This document shows, piece after piece, positions 1-7,084 of a stretch of 17,999 nt of DNA. The translations under genes were made by a program, and so were the position numbers. Each line of letters opens with the position of its first letter. The stretch's first letter is position 1. The stretch covers positions 1 through 17,999 of the forward strand of contig CAYYOV010000047.1 of the NCBI GenBank assembly GCA_964473365.1. The letters run 5' to 3'. This DNA comes from 2-02-FULL-55-14 sp964473365. GTDB taxonomy: Bacteria > Bacteroidota > Ignavibacteria > UBA10030. The notes below the pieces were generated by a model. The model worked only from the letters and a program-made list of their open reading frames with translations. It had not been told where the DNA came from and did no database searches.

Positions 1-2
1 CG

Positions 3-146
3 CTTTCGACGGTGGAGCGAACGTTGATCGAAAAGGCGTTGAAGGAGGCGGCACACAACCAAACGAAGGCAGCAAAGCTTCTCGGGATCTCGCGCGACAC
101 GCTGCGCTATCGGATGAAAAAGTTCGGGTTGGAGAGGGTGGAGTGA
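3..146 (+). CDS. C-terminal Fis-type HTH of a sigma54-dependent response regulator (partial, 5' end outside window)
   Basis: Only the last 47 codons are present, read in the frame starting at base 3 and ending with TGA at 144-146. The peptide contains the pattern ALKEAAHNQTKAAKLLGISR followed by DTLRYRMKKFGL, the classic Fis-family helix-turn-helix that closes NtrC-type enhancer-binding proteins. In that family a receiver domain and an AAA+ sigma54-activating domain precede it, but neither can be seen here. The stop codon overlaps the GTG start of the octaheme cytochrome gene, so the two are translationally coupled. A sigma54-type promoter lies about 3.3 kb downstream in the same cluster, which makes this protein the obvious candidate activator (inference). 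It could also be a sensor-linked or orphan activator; the missing part decides. Confidence 0.85.
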   Translation, partial: LSTVERTLIEKALKEAAHNQTKAAKLLGISRDTLRYRMKKFGLERVE

Positions 147-1324
147 ATCTCCTCCAATTGCTCCTCCCGGTCCTTGGGACCCTTCTGGCGGCCAGCGTTC
201 CCGCTGACCCGGTGGTGATCGTGTTTCCCGCAGCGCAGAACACCGTACTCCGAGCCCCGACGATGTCGATCGTGGTTCGCTACGATTCCACGAGAATCCA
301 TGCCGCGCTCCTGTTGCGGCCCTATGCTGCCGGAAAGAAGATCAAGCTGACGGACGAGAAGAAAAAACTGGGCTTTGCGAAGGATATCTTTCACTTGATC
401 CCGCCGGATGTGCTCCTGGAACATGTTACGGTGAGCACAAACCTGCAATCGACTACCTATCGATTCGACCTTCTGCAGAAATATGACATTGAGCGCTTTT
501 GGGCTTCGCCCGAGATGCAGCAGATCTGGGCGACCGTCCACGGCAAAAAAGTGAACGAAGCATCCGTAGATATCGTGGGCTGGACCTTCAGGTCGCTTGA
601 GAGCACAGAGGAGCGGCGGTCCACGTACGGGGACATGTTCCTTTTCTCGGTCGATCTCGAGCCCGGATTGAACGCGTACAAGATGATGTTCATCGATGCA
701 AAGGGCACTGTGGTCAAGGCGGATTCCTGCAATGTGTACCGCGCCATCCCCACTGACTGGGTCGGGGCTCCCGAAGGCTACAAGCCGGCCATGTTCCATG
801 GGTCCGCTGCGGAGGGAAATTGCACAACCTGCCACAAGAACATCGAAGAATCCTGCGGAACCTGCCATCAGAGCTTCTCAAAGTTGCAGTCCTATCATCC
901 AGTGGCTGACGATTGCTCCCTGTGTCACGACATGTCCTCCGGCCGGGAATCGAGACTCATCGAGGGGCAGGAATACAACTCGGAACTCTGTTTCACCTGT
1001 CACAGCGAAAAGCAGGAACTGACGGCAAGTGCGGACCATGTCCACGGGACCGTGTCAGAATGTCAATTGTGCCACGACCCGCACGGTTCCCGGAACCCGA
1101 CGCTCCTGCGCAGCCAAACGAGGAATCTTTGCGCCGCGTGTCATGAGGACGATGCTGCCCGACGGCATCCGGTGGCAAGCCATCCGTTCGAGGCCCCTGA
1201 AGAGCGGAACCGTCCCGGCAAAAGCTTCACGTGCTCGAGCTGCCATGAGCCGCATGCATCCGCGAATGAAAAGCTGCTCCGGTTCTCGGAAAAGCCCATC
1301 TGTAGCAACTGCCACAACTTCTGA
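143..1324 (+). CDS. Secreted octaheme c-type cytochrome with N-terminal Ig-like domain
   Basis: The 393-residue protein has eight CxxCH heme-binding motifs, at about residues 227, 238, 258, 283, 307, 330, 364 and 387, all in the C-terminal 45 percent. The spacing and CHDPH/CHEPH pairs resemble the doubled-CXXCH (cytochrome c3/NapC-like) families. The N-terminus is a hydrophobic signal sequence, though poor in positive charge. Residues ~25-200 have no hemes and look like a beta-sandwich, ending with a FSVDLEPGLNAYKMMF segment typical of Ig/glucodextranase-like domains. The GTG start at 143 overlaps the preceding stop and has a purine-rich GGAGAGG just upstream. The stop overlaps the next gene (TGATG). 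The likely role is a periplasmic or outer-surface electron carrier working with the adjacent barrel protein. The heme count is certain; localisation and partner are inferred. Confidence 0.9.
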   Translation: MNLLQLLLPVLGTLLAASVPADPVVIVFPAAQNTVLRAPTMSIVVRYDSTRIHAALLLRPYAAGKKIKLTDEKKKLGFAKDIFHLIPPDVLLEHVTVSTNLQSTTYRFDLLQKYDIERFWASPEMQQIWATVHGKKVNEASVDIVGWTFRSLESTEERRSTYGDMFLFSVDLEPGLNAYKMMFIDAKGTVVKADSCNVYRAIPTDWVGAPEGYKPAMFHGSAAEGNCTTCHKNIEESCGTCHQSFSKLQSYHPVADDCSLCHDMSSGRESRLIEGQEYNSELCFTCHSEKQELTASADHVHGTVSECQLCHDPHGSRNPTLLRSQTRNLCAACHEDDAARRHPVASHPFEAPEERNRPGKSFTCSSCHEPHASANEKLLRFSEKPICSNCHNF

Positions 1325-2202
1325 TGAAGGAGCGTCTCCGACAAATCATCGGCCTACTGGTCCTGCAGGTAGGCGTGTATTCCGCGGCAACAGGACAATT
1401 CGTTGATCGAAACGCCGAACCGCAGGAAGTGGTGGAACGGATCGCGGGAGTCTCGGTCCTTGGGTCGTACGGCCTTGTCCACGTCCCCACACCGGACGTG
1501 CTGCCAAAGGGGGGATTTGTTCTGGGCTGGAACATGCGCGGATCAGGCGGGCCATCGTCTGCAACGTCGCTGACGAACATCTCCCTCGGGCTTGGCCTCG
1601 CCTCGCTGATCGAGGGATACGGATACCTGCAGAATACCAACACCGCGTATCCAGACAAGGTCATGCTGGTCGGTGTGAAAGGGAATACCCTCCCTCAGGG
1701 TATCCTTCCCTCCGTCATGGGATCCGTCGACCTTAGCTATCTGCGGGTGGAATCTTATGGGGATTCAGGAAATGCTCGCGCATCGGTGCACTCACGACTT
1801 CTGGCGAGCGTGCTTGTCGGAGATGTCGAACTTGCCGGAATCGTCGGCCTCGAATTTCCGATGACAAAAGGCATCGGTGGGCGACGACCACTTTGGGGCC
1901 TCGGGGCTATGTGGTTGGCCACGGAGTGGTTGGCCGCGGTCGGTGAAGTTTCGACGCCGGTTCAGGATTATGACCGTCGCACGATATCCGCTGCCGCAGG
2001 TGTGAAGCTCTTCATTCTCGAACACATTCAGGTACTCCTCTCAGCGACGCCGAGACTTGCCGGGTCCACGTTGGAAAGCGGATTCAGCCTCGGTATCAGC
2101 ATAGGATCATCGACGTTCGGCTTTAGCCCCGGTCAAAGGATCCGTGTTTCTCCTGTGCCACCTCTGCCTTCGCTTGAAGACCTTCGGGCAGCGGAGAATT
2201 AG
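1324..2202 (+). CDS. Putative outer-membrane beta-barrel protein (292 aa)
   Basis: The ATG overlaps the TGA of the octaheme gene, so translation is coupled. A signal peptide of about 25 residues (positively charged start, hydrophobic core, then SAATGQ) precedes a mature part rich in Gly, Ser and alternating hydrophobic/polar stretches, for example LGSYGLVHVPTPDVLPKGG and GFSLGISIGSSTFGFSPG. This pattern is typical of transmembrane beta-strands. No heme motif or catalytic signature is visible, and I do not recognise a named family; the opening resembles YjbH/porin-like lipid-exposed strands only loosely. Because it sits directly after a multiheme cytochrome, it could be the porin of a porin-cytochrome conduit (inference). 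The C-terminus ends in a short proline-rich, charged tail rather than the usual terminal aromatic residue. Confidence 0.7.
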   Translation: MKERLRQIIGLLVLQVGVYSAATGQFVDRNAEPQEVVERIAGVSVLGSYGLVHVPTPDVLPKGGFVLGWNMRGSGGPSSATSLTNISLGLGLASLIEGYGYLQNTNTAYPDKVMLVGVKGNTLPQGILPSVMGSVDLSYLRVESYGDSGNARASVHSRLLASVLVGDVELAGIVGLEFPMTKGIGGRRPLWGLGAMWLATEWLAAVGEVSTPVQDYDRRTISAAAGVKLFILEHIQVLLSATPRLAGSTLESGFSLGISIGSSTFGFSPGQRIRVSPVPPLPSLEDLRAAEN

Positions 2203-2268
2203 CGCACCGCGTAGCGGTCTGATCGACCGTTCACCCAATACAGGCATACCAAGAGACAAAGAACAGAC

Positions 2269-3300
2269 ATGAAGAAGAATCACACAGCACTCGTTTGTGC
2301 AACGACATCAGCGGTCCTTCTCCTTGCTACACTCGGCGGTTGTGCCGCAACGTCTCCTGAAGCTGTGGACCTGACATGGCCCTCACCTCCGGATACGGCT
2401 CGCGTGGCCTATGTTCGGTCTGTCCGCGGATCTCAGGAGTTCCCGAAAGGTTTCTTCAATACGGTGTACGAGACCCTCATAGGGAGTGATGCTGGGTCTT
2501 TGAACCTCGCAAAACCGTTCTCGGTCGCCTCCGATCCGGCAGGCAATATCTATGTGAGCGATACACAGCTCGGGAGAGTGGTGGTCTTCGATTATTCAAT
2601 GAGGAAAATACGCTTCATCGGAGACTCGGAGCCGGCGCGCGTGGTCTCGCCGATGGGACTCGCCGTCCATGACTCGGTGGTCTTCGTTGCCGACAATCTG
2701 CTGAAGAAGGTCTTTTCGTATTCGGTCTCCGGTCGAGTACTCATGACGTATGATGCAGGGTTCTCGAATCCCGTGGCATGCTCATACGACGGTTCCACAC
2801 GACAGTTGTTCGTGGCTGATGCGAAGCTGCATCAGATCATCGTGCTCGATGATCATGGAAGGGAACTGAAACGGTTCGGATCTGACGGCGAGGATGAGCA
2901 TAGGCTGTATGTTCCCACGGGCGTCGTGGTATCCGGCGACACGCTCTACGTCGTGGACTCGATGCACTTCAGGGTCGTCCTGTACACGCTGGACGGGAAG
3001 TTCATCTCCTCGTTCGGAAGCGTCGGGACCGCCCCGGGCACGTTCTCCCGTCCGAAGGGGATCGCCCGTACCCCGGATGGAAAACTCGTTGTGACCGACG
3101 CGGCCTTCGGAAATGTGCAGCTCTTTGACGGGGCCGGTCAGGTGTACATGTTCTTTGGGAGCAACGGAACCGGCCCAGGGCAGTTTCAGCTTGCCAGCGG
3201 CATCTGGGCAGACGCTCGCGGGTTCATTTATGTCGTAGACCAACTGAATGGACGAGTCCAGGTCTTCAGGTATCTGGAAGGCGGAACTCATCAGCAGTGA
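2269..3300 (+). CDS. NHL-repeat six-bladed beta-propeller lipoprotein
   Basis: The 343-residue protein begins with a lipoprotein signal whose lipobox is LGGC, the acylated cysteine being about residue 25. Six NHL-type repeats follow, each with the pattern P-x-G-(I/V)-x-x-D-x-x-G-x-(I/L)-Y-V-(V/S)-D; clear copies are KPFSVASDPAGNIYVSD, VPTGVVVSGDTLYVVD and the last, QLNGRVQVFRY. A conserved entry segment LTWPSPPDTARVAYVRS lies before blade one and recurs in the second propeller gene (5993-7003). NHL propellers are protein-interaction or scaffold modules; families with this WPxPPD start commonly sit beside multiheme cytochromes in metal-respiring bacteria (family knowledge from memory). It is likely membrane-anchored in the periplasm or at the outer membrane as an assembly partner of module A. 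The 66-nt gap upstream has no clear promoter. Confidence 0.88.
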   Translation: MKKNHTALVCATTSAVLLLATLGGCAATSPEAVDLTWPSPPDTARVAYVRSVRGSQEFPKGFFNTVYETLIGSDAGSLNLAKPFSVASDPAGNIYVSDTQLGRVVVFDYSMRKIRFIGDSEPARVVSPMGLAVHDSVVFVADNLLKKVFSYSVSGRVLMTYDAGFSNPVACSYDGSTRQLFVADAKLHQIIVLDDHGRELKRFGSDGEDEHRLYVPTGVVVSGDTLYVVDSMHFRVVLYTLDGKFISSFGSVGTAPGTFSRPKGIARTPDGKLVVTDAAFGNVQLFDGAGQVYMFFGSNGTGPGQFQLASGIWADARGFIYVVDQLNGRVQVFRYLEGGTHQQ

Positions 3301-3446
3301 GAACCACCCAAGACTCCTTTGATTTCAGGGTCGCCCCGTCGCAATCGGTTTGGGGTGGGATGTCTGAAAAATGGGAATCGCGGGTTAAATGCCCCACAGC
3401 AAAGGCGTGTCCGCACCGGATCCTGCAGTATTTCGCTGAATTCCAT

Positions 3447-3463
3447 TTGGCACGTTACATGCA
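3447..3463 (+). promoter_or_regulatory. Sigma54 (-24/-12) promoter for the tetraheme cytochrome
   Basis: The sequence TTGGCACG-TTAC-ATGCA matches the sigma54 consensus TTGGCACG-N4-TTGCA at all but one position. The invariant GG (3449-3450) and GC (3461-3462) are 12 bases apart start to start, as required. Transcription would begin near 3474. No other intergenic sequence in the window shows such a match. An upstream activator site could not be identified in 3301-3446. The partial Fis-type regulator at the left edge is a plausible activator. Confidence 0.85.
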
Positions 3464-3493
3464 CATTTCGACATGAAGTCTCACAATCCCAAT

Positions 3494-3499
3494 AAGGAG
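3494..3499 (+). promoter_or_regulatory. Ribosome binding site fixing the tetraheme cytochrome start
   Basis: AAGGAG lies six bases before the ATG at 3506. An in-frame ATG at 3473 has no such site and falls at the predicted sigma54 transcription start, so it cannot be used from that promoter. Confidence 0.8.
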
Positions 3500-3505
3500 A
3501 TTCTC

Positions 3506-4129
3506 ATGCGCCTCAGTCTCATGGTTGTTACTATACTCGTTCTGGCTTTGGTCGTCATTCCTGCCTCGGCCCAGATTTCGACTACAAAGCATGACCTTAC
3601 GTCGGCAGGAGGCTCAACTCTGAAGGGCACAGGCTCCGATCTCTGTGTGTATTGCCACACACCGCACAGTCAGGCAAGCACTACCCTTCTCTGGAACAGA
3701 ATCTCTACTCTCAACACCACAACCTTCACACCGTACACTGCAACTGACGGTGATCAGTTTGGAGCAGCGCCGAACGCTCCTTCAATGCTCTGCCTCAGCT
3801 GCCATGACGGTACGACTGCGCTGAATTCTCTTCACAGCCCCGGCGATGCGAACGCAGGTGGAAAGATCGGTGACGGGGTCACAGGAGCCGCCAACATTGG
3901 TGGTGCGACCAATAATGACCTCTCGAACGACCATCCGGTCAGTGTGCCGCTTCCCGCGGCCGGAGGGGGATTCAAGGCCATGGCGACGGTCCTCCCGCTT
4001 CACGGCGGGGCGCAAGGTACCGGAACGGTGGAGTGCAAGACCTGTCACGATCCGCATTCCAACCAGGCGAAATTCCTCAGAATGAGCAACGCGGCAAGCG
4101 CGCTTTGCCTGAACTGCCATCAGAAGTAA
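3506..4129 (+). CDS. Small secreted tetraheme c-type cytochrome, OmcE-like filament-subunit candidate
   Basis: The 207-residue precursor has a signal peptide ending ...VIPASA with Gln23 as the likely first mature residue, giving about 185 mature residues. There are four CxxCH motifs at about 47, 96, 177 and 201. Extra histidines in recurring contexts (KHDL, CHTPH, NDHPV with H143, CHDPH, PLHGG) are candidate distal heme ligands. The order KHDL / CxxCHTPH / CxxCHDG / DHP / CxxCHDPH / CxxCH is shared with the N-terminal third of the decaheme protein at 7085. Tetraheme secreted proteins of this size and motif layout resemble the OmcE-type extracellular cytochrome nanowire family (recognition from memory, not a search). 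It has its own strong sigma54 promoter and its own terminator, as expected for a highly expressed structural subunit. Polymerisation is inference; a soluble extracellular carrier is the alternative. Confidence 0.85.
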   Translation: MRLSLMVVTILVLALVVIPASAQISTTKHDLTSAGGSTLKGTGSDLCVYCHTPHSQASTTLLWNRISTLNTTTFTPYTATDGDQFGAAPNAPSMLCLSCHDGTTALNSLHSPGDANAGGKIGDGVTGAANIGGATNNDLSNDHPVSVPLPAAGGGFKAMATVLPLHGGAQGTGTVECKTCHDPHSNQAKFLRMSNAASALCLNCHQK

Positions 4130-4167
4130 GGATGCGCAGCAGGGAGACTTCTTCGTTCAGCAATCGC

Positions 4168-4198
4168 AAAGGGGCGGATCGGACGATCCGCCCCTTTT
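4168..4198 (+). terminator. Strong intrinsic-type hairpin after the tetraheme gene
   Basis: A perfect 13-bp stem (4168-4180 pairing with 4185-4197), rich in GC and flanked by A and T runs, closes a GGAC loop. The T tract is only four bases (4195-4198), so termination may be partial. It lies 38 bases after the cytochrome stop codon and 14 bases before the proposed TTG start of the next gene. It would make the tetraheme gene a separate short transcript, with limited read-through into module B. Confidence 0.8.
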
Positions 4199-4211
4199 GG
4201 TATAGGGCACA

Positions 4212-5996
4212 TTGAACACGCCAAGACACAATACTGACTCTGAAGTTCCCGGGGGAAGATCTACCCGATTGTTCTCTCTTGCGATGCTCGTGCTGTGGGC
4301 TGTCGTTGGGATCCGGTCGACCGCCCCGGGACAGGTCTCATCATTGCTGTTTGACCTTTCCAATGGCTACAACACGTTATCCGGCAGGGCCAGTGAAACG
4401 ACAAACCGGGTCCAGCGGTACGACCAGCTGTACACAGCCGCGGTCAGGGGGTACTTCCTCTCTCCTGATCTGGCCTCGTTGTCGTTCCGAACCGGCTTGC
4501 GGGATGCGAGCGCTTGGTCCCAGGCTGGGGTTGTGCATTCGTCAAGCAGGAACCGTTCGCCCGAGCTCTTCAATCTCGCAATCTTCATTCTTCCGAAGAG
4601 CATGCTCCCCGTCTCAGTCTATGCGAACAAATCAGAAAGGTCGCACCGTTCTGAAGATTCGTATCCCTTGGGGGGCCGAAGAAGCCTCATCGCCACACAA
4701 AGCGAGAACTACGGCGTGAACGCAAGCCTCATGGGAAACGGATACTGGCCCATCACTCAGGTGGGGTATGATGTCCTTCGCCAGAATGGTAACTCCCCGA
4801 GCGCCCCATTCGACGAGTTCACGCGTTCGTTCCAGCTTAACCTGTCGAATGCGAGTGAGAACGCGCGGAATTCTTTCGCTGTGGCCTACAGTGACCGTAG
4901 TTCAGAGTACACGCCGAACGAGTATGCACGCTCGTTCAACTACGGGAGGCTCGATCTCGTGCGGCCGATCGGCAAAGAGCGGCGCCTGTCGATCTCGGCC
5001 AGTTCTCGGTTGTGGAATTCGGTACTGATGACCCCGAACTATTCACTGTACGAACGGGATTCGGACCAGTCTCAAAGCACGGGAGTCCAGCTGCAGTATG
5101 CCACCACGGAAGCCTTTCGACACCGGACCTCGGCGACGATCTCGAACGAGCGATTGTTCTCCTCATTCAACTACGGGACCCGTATCACTCACACGACGGA
5201 AATCACGAACGGAAGGGAAAGACTGCTGGATATCGGTGCGGAGTATCAAAGCCAACGCTCAGAGCTCAAGGGGTCCCGGTCCCTGTTCTATCAGTCCGCC
5301 TCGGTCAACGCGTCCTGGACGAAGTCTTTCGAGGTTTTCGGCTCGTCACGTCTCTCTGCGGGGGCGATGGGGGAGGTGGGCCGGAAGGGGTATGAGCACC
5401 TCGGTTTTCAAGGTATCCACATGGTCCGCCTTAACGGAGCACTCGAGATTCCGTACGATCATTCGGTCCGATTCACCGTATCGGACGACGTGACGCATTC
5501 GAGGCAAATCGGGTTCGGTAACATGTTTGAGCATACGATCGGTCTGGGGTCCCGGCTCACAGGATACTGGTCGACCGTGTTCGATGTCTCCGTGACCAAA
5601 CGGAATCGTTTGTTCTATGATACCCAGGTGCTTCCTGCGTTCGACGGAGTGCAGGGGATTGTAAAGACGACCTCGGACCTCGGCCGTGCCACGCTCTTCA
5701 TGGTACAGATCAGGGCGGATCGGACGCAATGGTTCAGGCTCGAGAGGTCTCTTTCGGTGGAGACGACGGTTCGGGCGGAGCGGCTGGTGCACGACCTTGG
5801 CTTCGCGGTCTCGGGGCGGTATAGCGCTTCTTCGCTGATACCGCAGGACAACTACCGTCTCTCTGTCGACGTGGATTACCAGCTGTTTGCATACAATCTA
5901 CAGGTGCGGTACTTGATGAATTCCTATATTGGATGGTATATGAACAGTTTCGAGTTCGTGGTCAAGCGGCAGATCGCTTTCGATTTCAGACGATGA
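4212..5996 (+). CDS. Large putative outer-membrane beta-barrel protein (594 aa)
   Basis: After an N-terminal hydrophobic segment (FSLAMLVLWAVVGIRSTA then PGQ) the protein consists of many short amphipathic strands alternating with polar turns, with numerous aromatic residues at strand ends and no Cys-based heme motifs. It finishes with strands such as DNYRLSVDVDYQLFAYNLQ and FEFVVKRQIAFDFRR, typical of a barrel end. I do not recognise a named family; its size would suit a barrel of 20 or more strands, similar to porins of porin-cytochrome conduits. The start is uncertain: TTG at 4212 gives a charged region before the signal sequence, while ATG at 4284 would leave a short uncharged leader. Its TGA overlaps the ATG of the next propeller gene. 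It is probably the outer-membrane component of module B (inference). Confidence 0.72.
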   Translation: MNTPRHNTDSEVPGGRSTRLFSLAMLVLWAVVGIRSTAPGQVSSLLFDLSNGYNTLSGRASETTNRVQRYDQLYTAAVRGYFLSPDLASLSFRTGLRDASAWSQAGVVHSSSRNRSPELFNLAIFILPKSMLPVSVYANKSERSHRSEDSYPLGGRRSLIATQSENYGVNASLMGNGYWPITQVGYDVLRQNGNSPSAPFDEFTRSFQLNLSNASENARNSFAVAYSDRSSEYTPNEYARSFNYGRLDLVRPIGKERRLSISASSRLWNSVLMTPNYSLYERDSDQSQSTGVQLQYATTEAFRHRTSATISNERLFSSFNYGTRITHTTEITNGRERLLDIGAEYQSQRSELKGSRSLFYQSASVNASWTKSFEVFGSSRLSAGAMGEVGRKGYEHLGFQGIHMVRLNGALEIPYDHSVRFTVSDDVTHSRQIGFGNMFEHTIGLGSRLTGYWSTVFDVSVTKRNRLFYDTQVLPAFDGVQGIVKTTSDLGRATLFMVQIRADRTQWFRLERSLSVETTVRAERLVHDLGFAVSGRYSASSLIPQDNYRLSVDVDYQLFAYNLQVRYLMNSYIGWYMNSFEFVVKRQIAFDFRR

Positions 5997-7003
5997 TATC
6001 CCCCCGGCCGGTGAAACATGCCGCCATTCTACTCTTCTTCCAGATCTCGATCGGGTCGGCGCAGACAACCGGATCGCCCGGTCTTGTCTGGCCTCCTCCC
6101 CCCGATAGCGCGCGCATCGTCTACCTAACGTCCCTGAGTGCTCCCTCCGACGTTGAAGAGGAACGGTCCTTTTTTGGGAAGATCCTCGATTTCATCCTCG
6201 GCGTTGAAGACCAAAAATTCAGGATCGTCCAGCCGATCGATGTCGCTACAGATTCTCGTGGTCGGATCTTCGTGACAGACCCTGGGGCAAGCTGCGTCCA
6301 CATCTTCGATGCAGCCGGGAAATCCTATTCCCAATTGACAGCGACCAAGGACGGCCGTCTCCGGTGGCCCGCTGGAATTGCCGTTGACGCCGACGACAAG
6401 GTGTATGTGACCGATCCCAATGACAAGGCAGTGCACGTATACGACAGGGCCGGCAGATACGCATTCACGATCGCCGGTCCGTTTGAACGGCCGACCGGCA
6501 TTGACGTCTTCGCTGACAGAATCTATGTTGTAGACACCATTCTCAACGAGGTCTTAGTATTTGACCGGAGAGGCAGCTTGATGCGCCGATTCGGCAGCAG
6601 GGGGGTCGAGCCAGGATTCTTCAACTATCCACTCCACGTGGTGGCCTCAGCGTCGATGGTGATGGTCGTCGATGCCCTTAACTATCGAGTCCAGCAGATG
6701 GATCTGAGTGGAAAGCCGGTACGTGCGTTCGGTCAGGTGGGGAACAAGGGAGGCAGCTTCGCCAATCCGAAAGGCATCGGTACGGACAGCGACGGCCACA
6801 TCTACGTTGTGGACGCGTTGTTCGATGCATTCCAGATTTTCTCTTCGGGAGGGGAGCTTCTGCTGGTCGTCGGGCGCTCAGGTGGCGGGCCGGGGGAGTT
6901 CTCGAATCCTTCCGGACTTCACATTGACGGCCGGGACCAGATTTATGTTGTTGACGCGCTGAACCGCAGGGTGCAGGTTTTCAAATACCTTTCTACCGAC
7001 TGA
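5993..7003 (+). CDS. Secreted NHL-repeat six-bladed beta-propeller
   Basis: The ATG at 5993 overlaps the preceding TGA (ATGA), and the resulting 336-residue protein begins with a sound signal peptide (MISPRPVKHAAILLFFQ...GSAQ), so this start is preferred over the longer reading from 5933. The entry motif LVWPPPPDSARIVYLTSL and a following FFGKILDFILG segment match the start of the lipoprotein at 2269. Six NHL blades follow, for example WPAGIAVDADDKVYVTD, NPKGIGTDSDGHIYVVD and a last blade ending NRRVQVFKY. Unlike the first copy it has no lipobox, so it is predicted to be soluble and periplasmic or exported. It is presumably a scaffold for the barrel/cytochrome pair around it; no catalytic residues are evident. 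Confidence 0.86.
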   Translation: MISPRPVKHAAILLFFQISIGSAQTTGSPGLVWPPPPDSARIVYLTSLSAPSDVEEERSFFGKILDFILGVEDQKFRIVQPIDVATDSRGRIFVTDPGASCVHIFDAAGKSYSQLTATKDGRLRWPAGIAVDADDKVYVTDPNDKAVHVYDRAGRYAFTIAGPFERPTGIDVFADRIYVVDTILNEVLVFDRRGSLMRRFGSRGVEPGFFNYPLHVVASASMVMVVDALNYRVQQMDLSGKPVRAFGQVGNKGGSFANPKGIGTDSDGHIYVVDALFDAFQIFSSGGELLLVVGRSGGGPGEFSNPSGLHIDGRDQIYVVDALNRRVQVFKYLSTD

Positions 7004-7059
7004 CGGTCAGCATTCTCAGTCTTGGGAATTGTGCCTTTGGTCCCCTTCATTTTGCGCCC

Positions 7060-7080
7060 TGGTGGCCGATAATCGGACCA
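7060..7080. repeat. Imperfect inverted repeat upstream of the decaheme gene
   Basis: TGGT-GG-CCGAT-A-ATCGG-ACCA is an inverted repeat with a two-base bulge, ending four bases before the first possible start codon (7085). It could be an operator or leader hairpin. It lacks a T run, so it is not a clear terminator. Confidence 0.35.
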
Positions 7081-7084
7081 TTCG

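Noticed and set aside
3473..3505. ATG at 3473 as the start of the tetraheme cytochrome
   Set aside because: It lies at the predicted sigma54 transcript start and lacks a ribosome site; ATG 3506 has AAGGAG six bases upstream and gives a clean signal peptide.
5933..5992. Longer start of the second propeller at 5933
   Set aside because: It would bury the signal peptide behind a charged stretch; ATG 5993 overlaps the upstream stop and gives a normal signal sequence.
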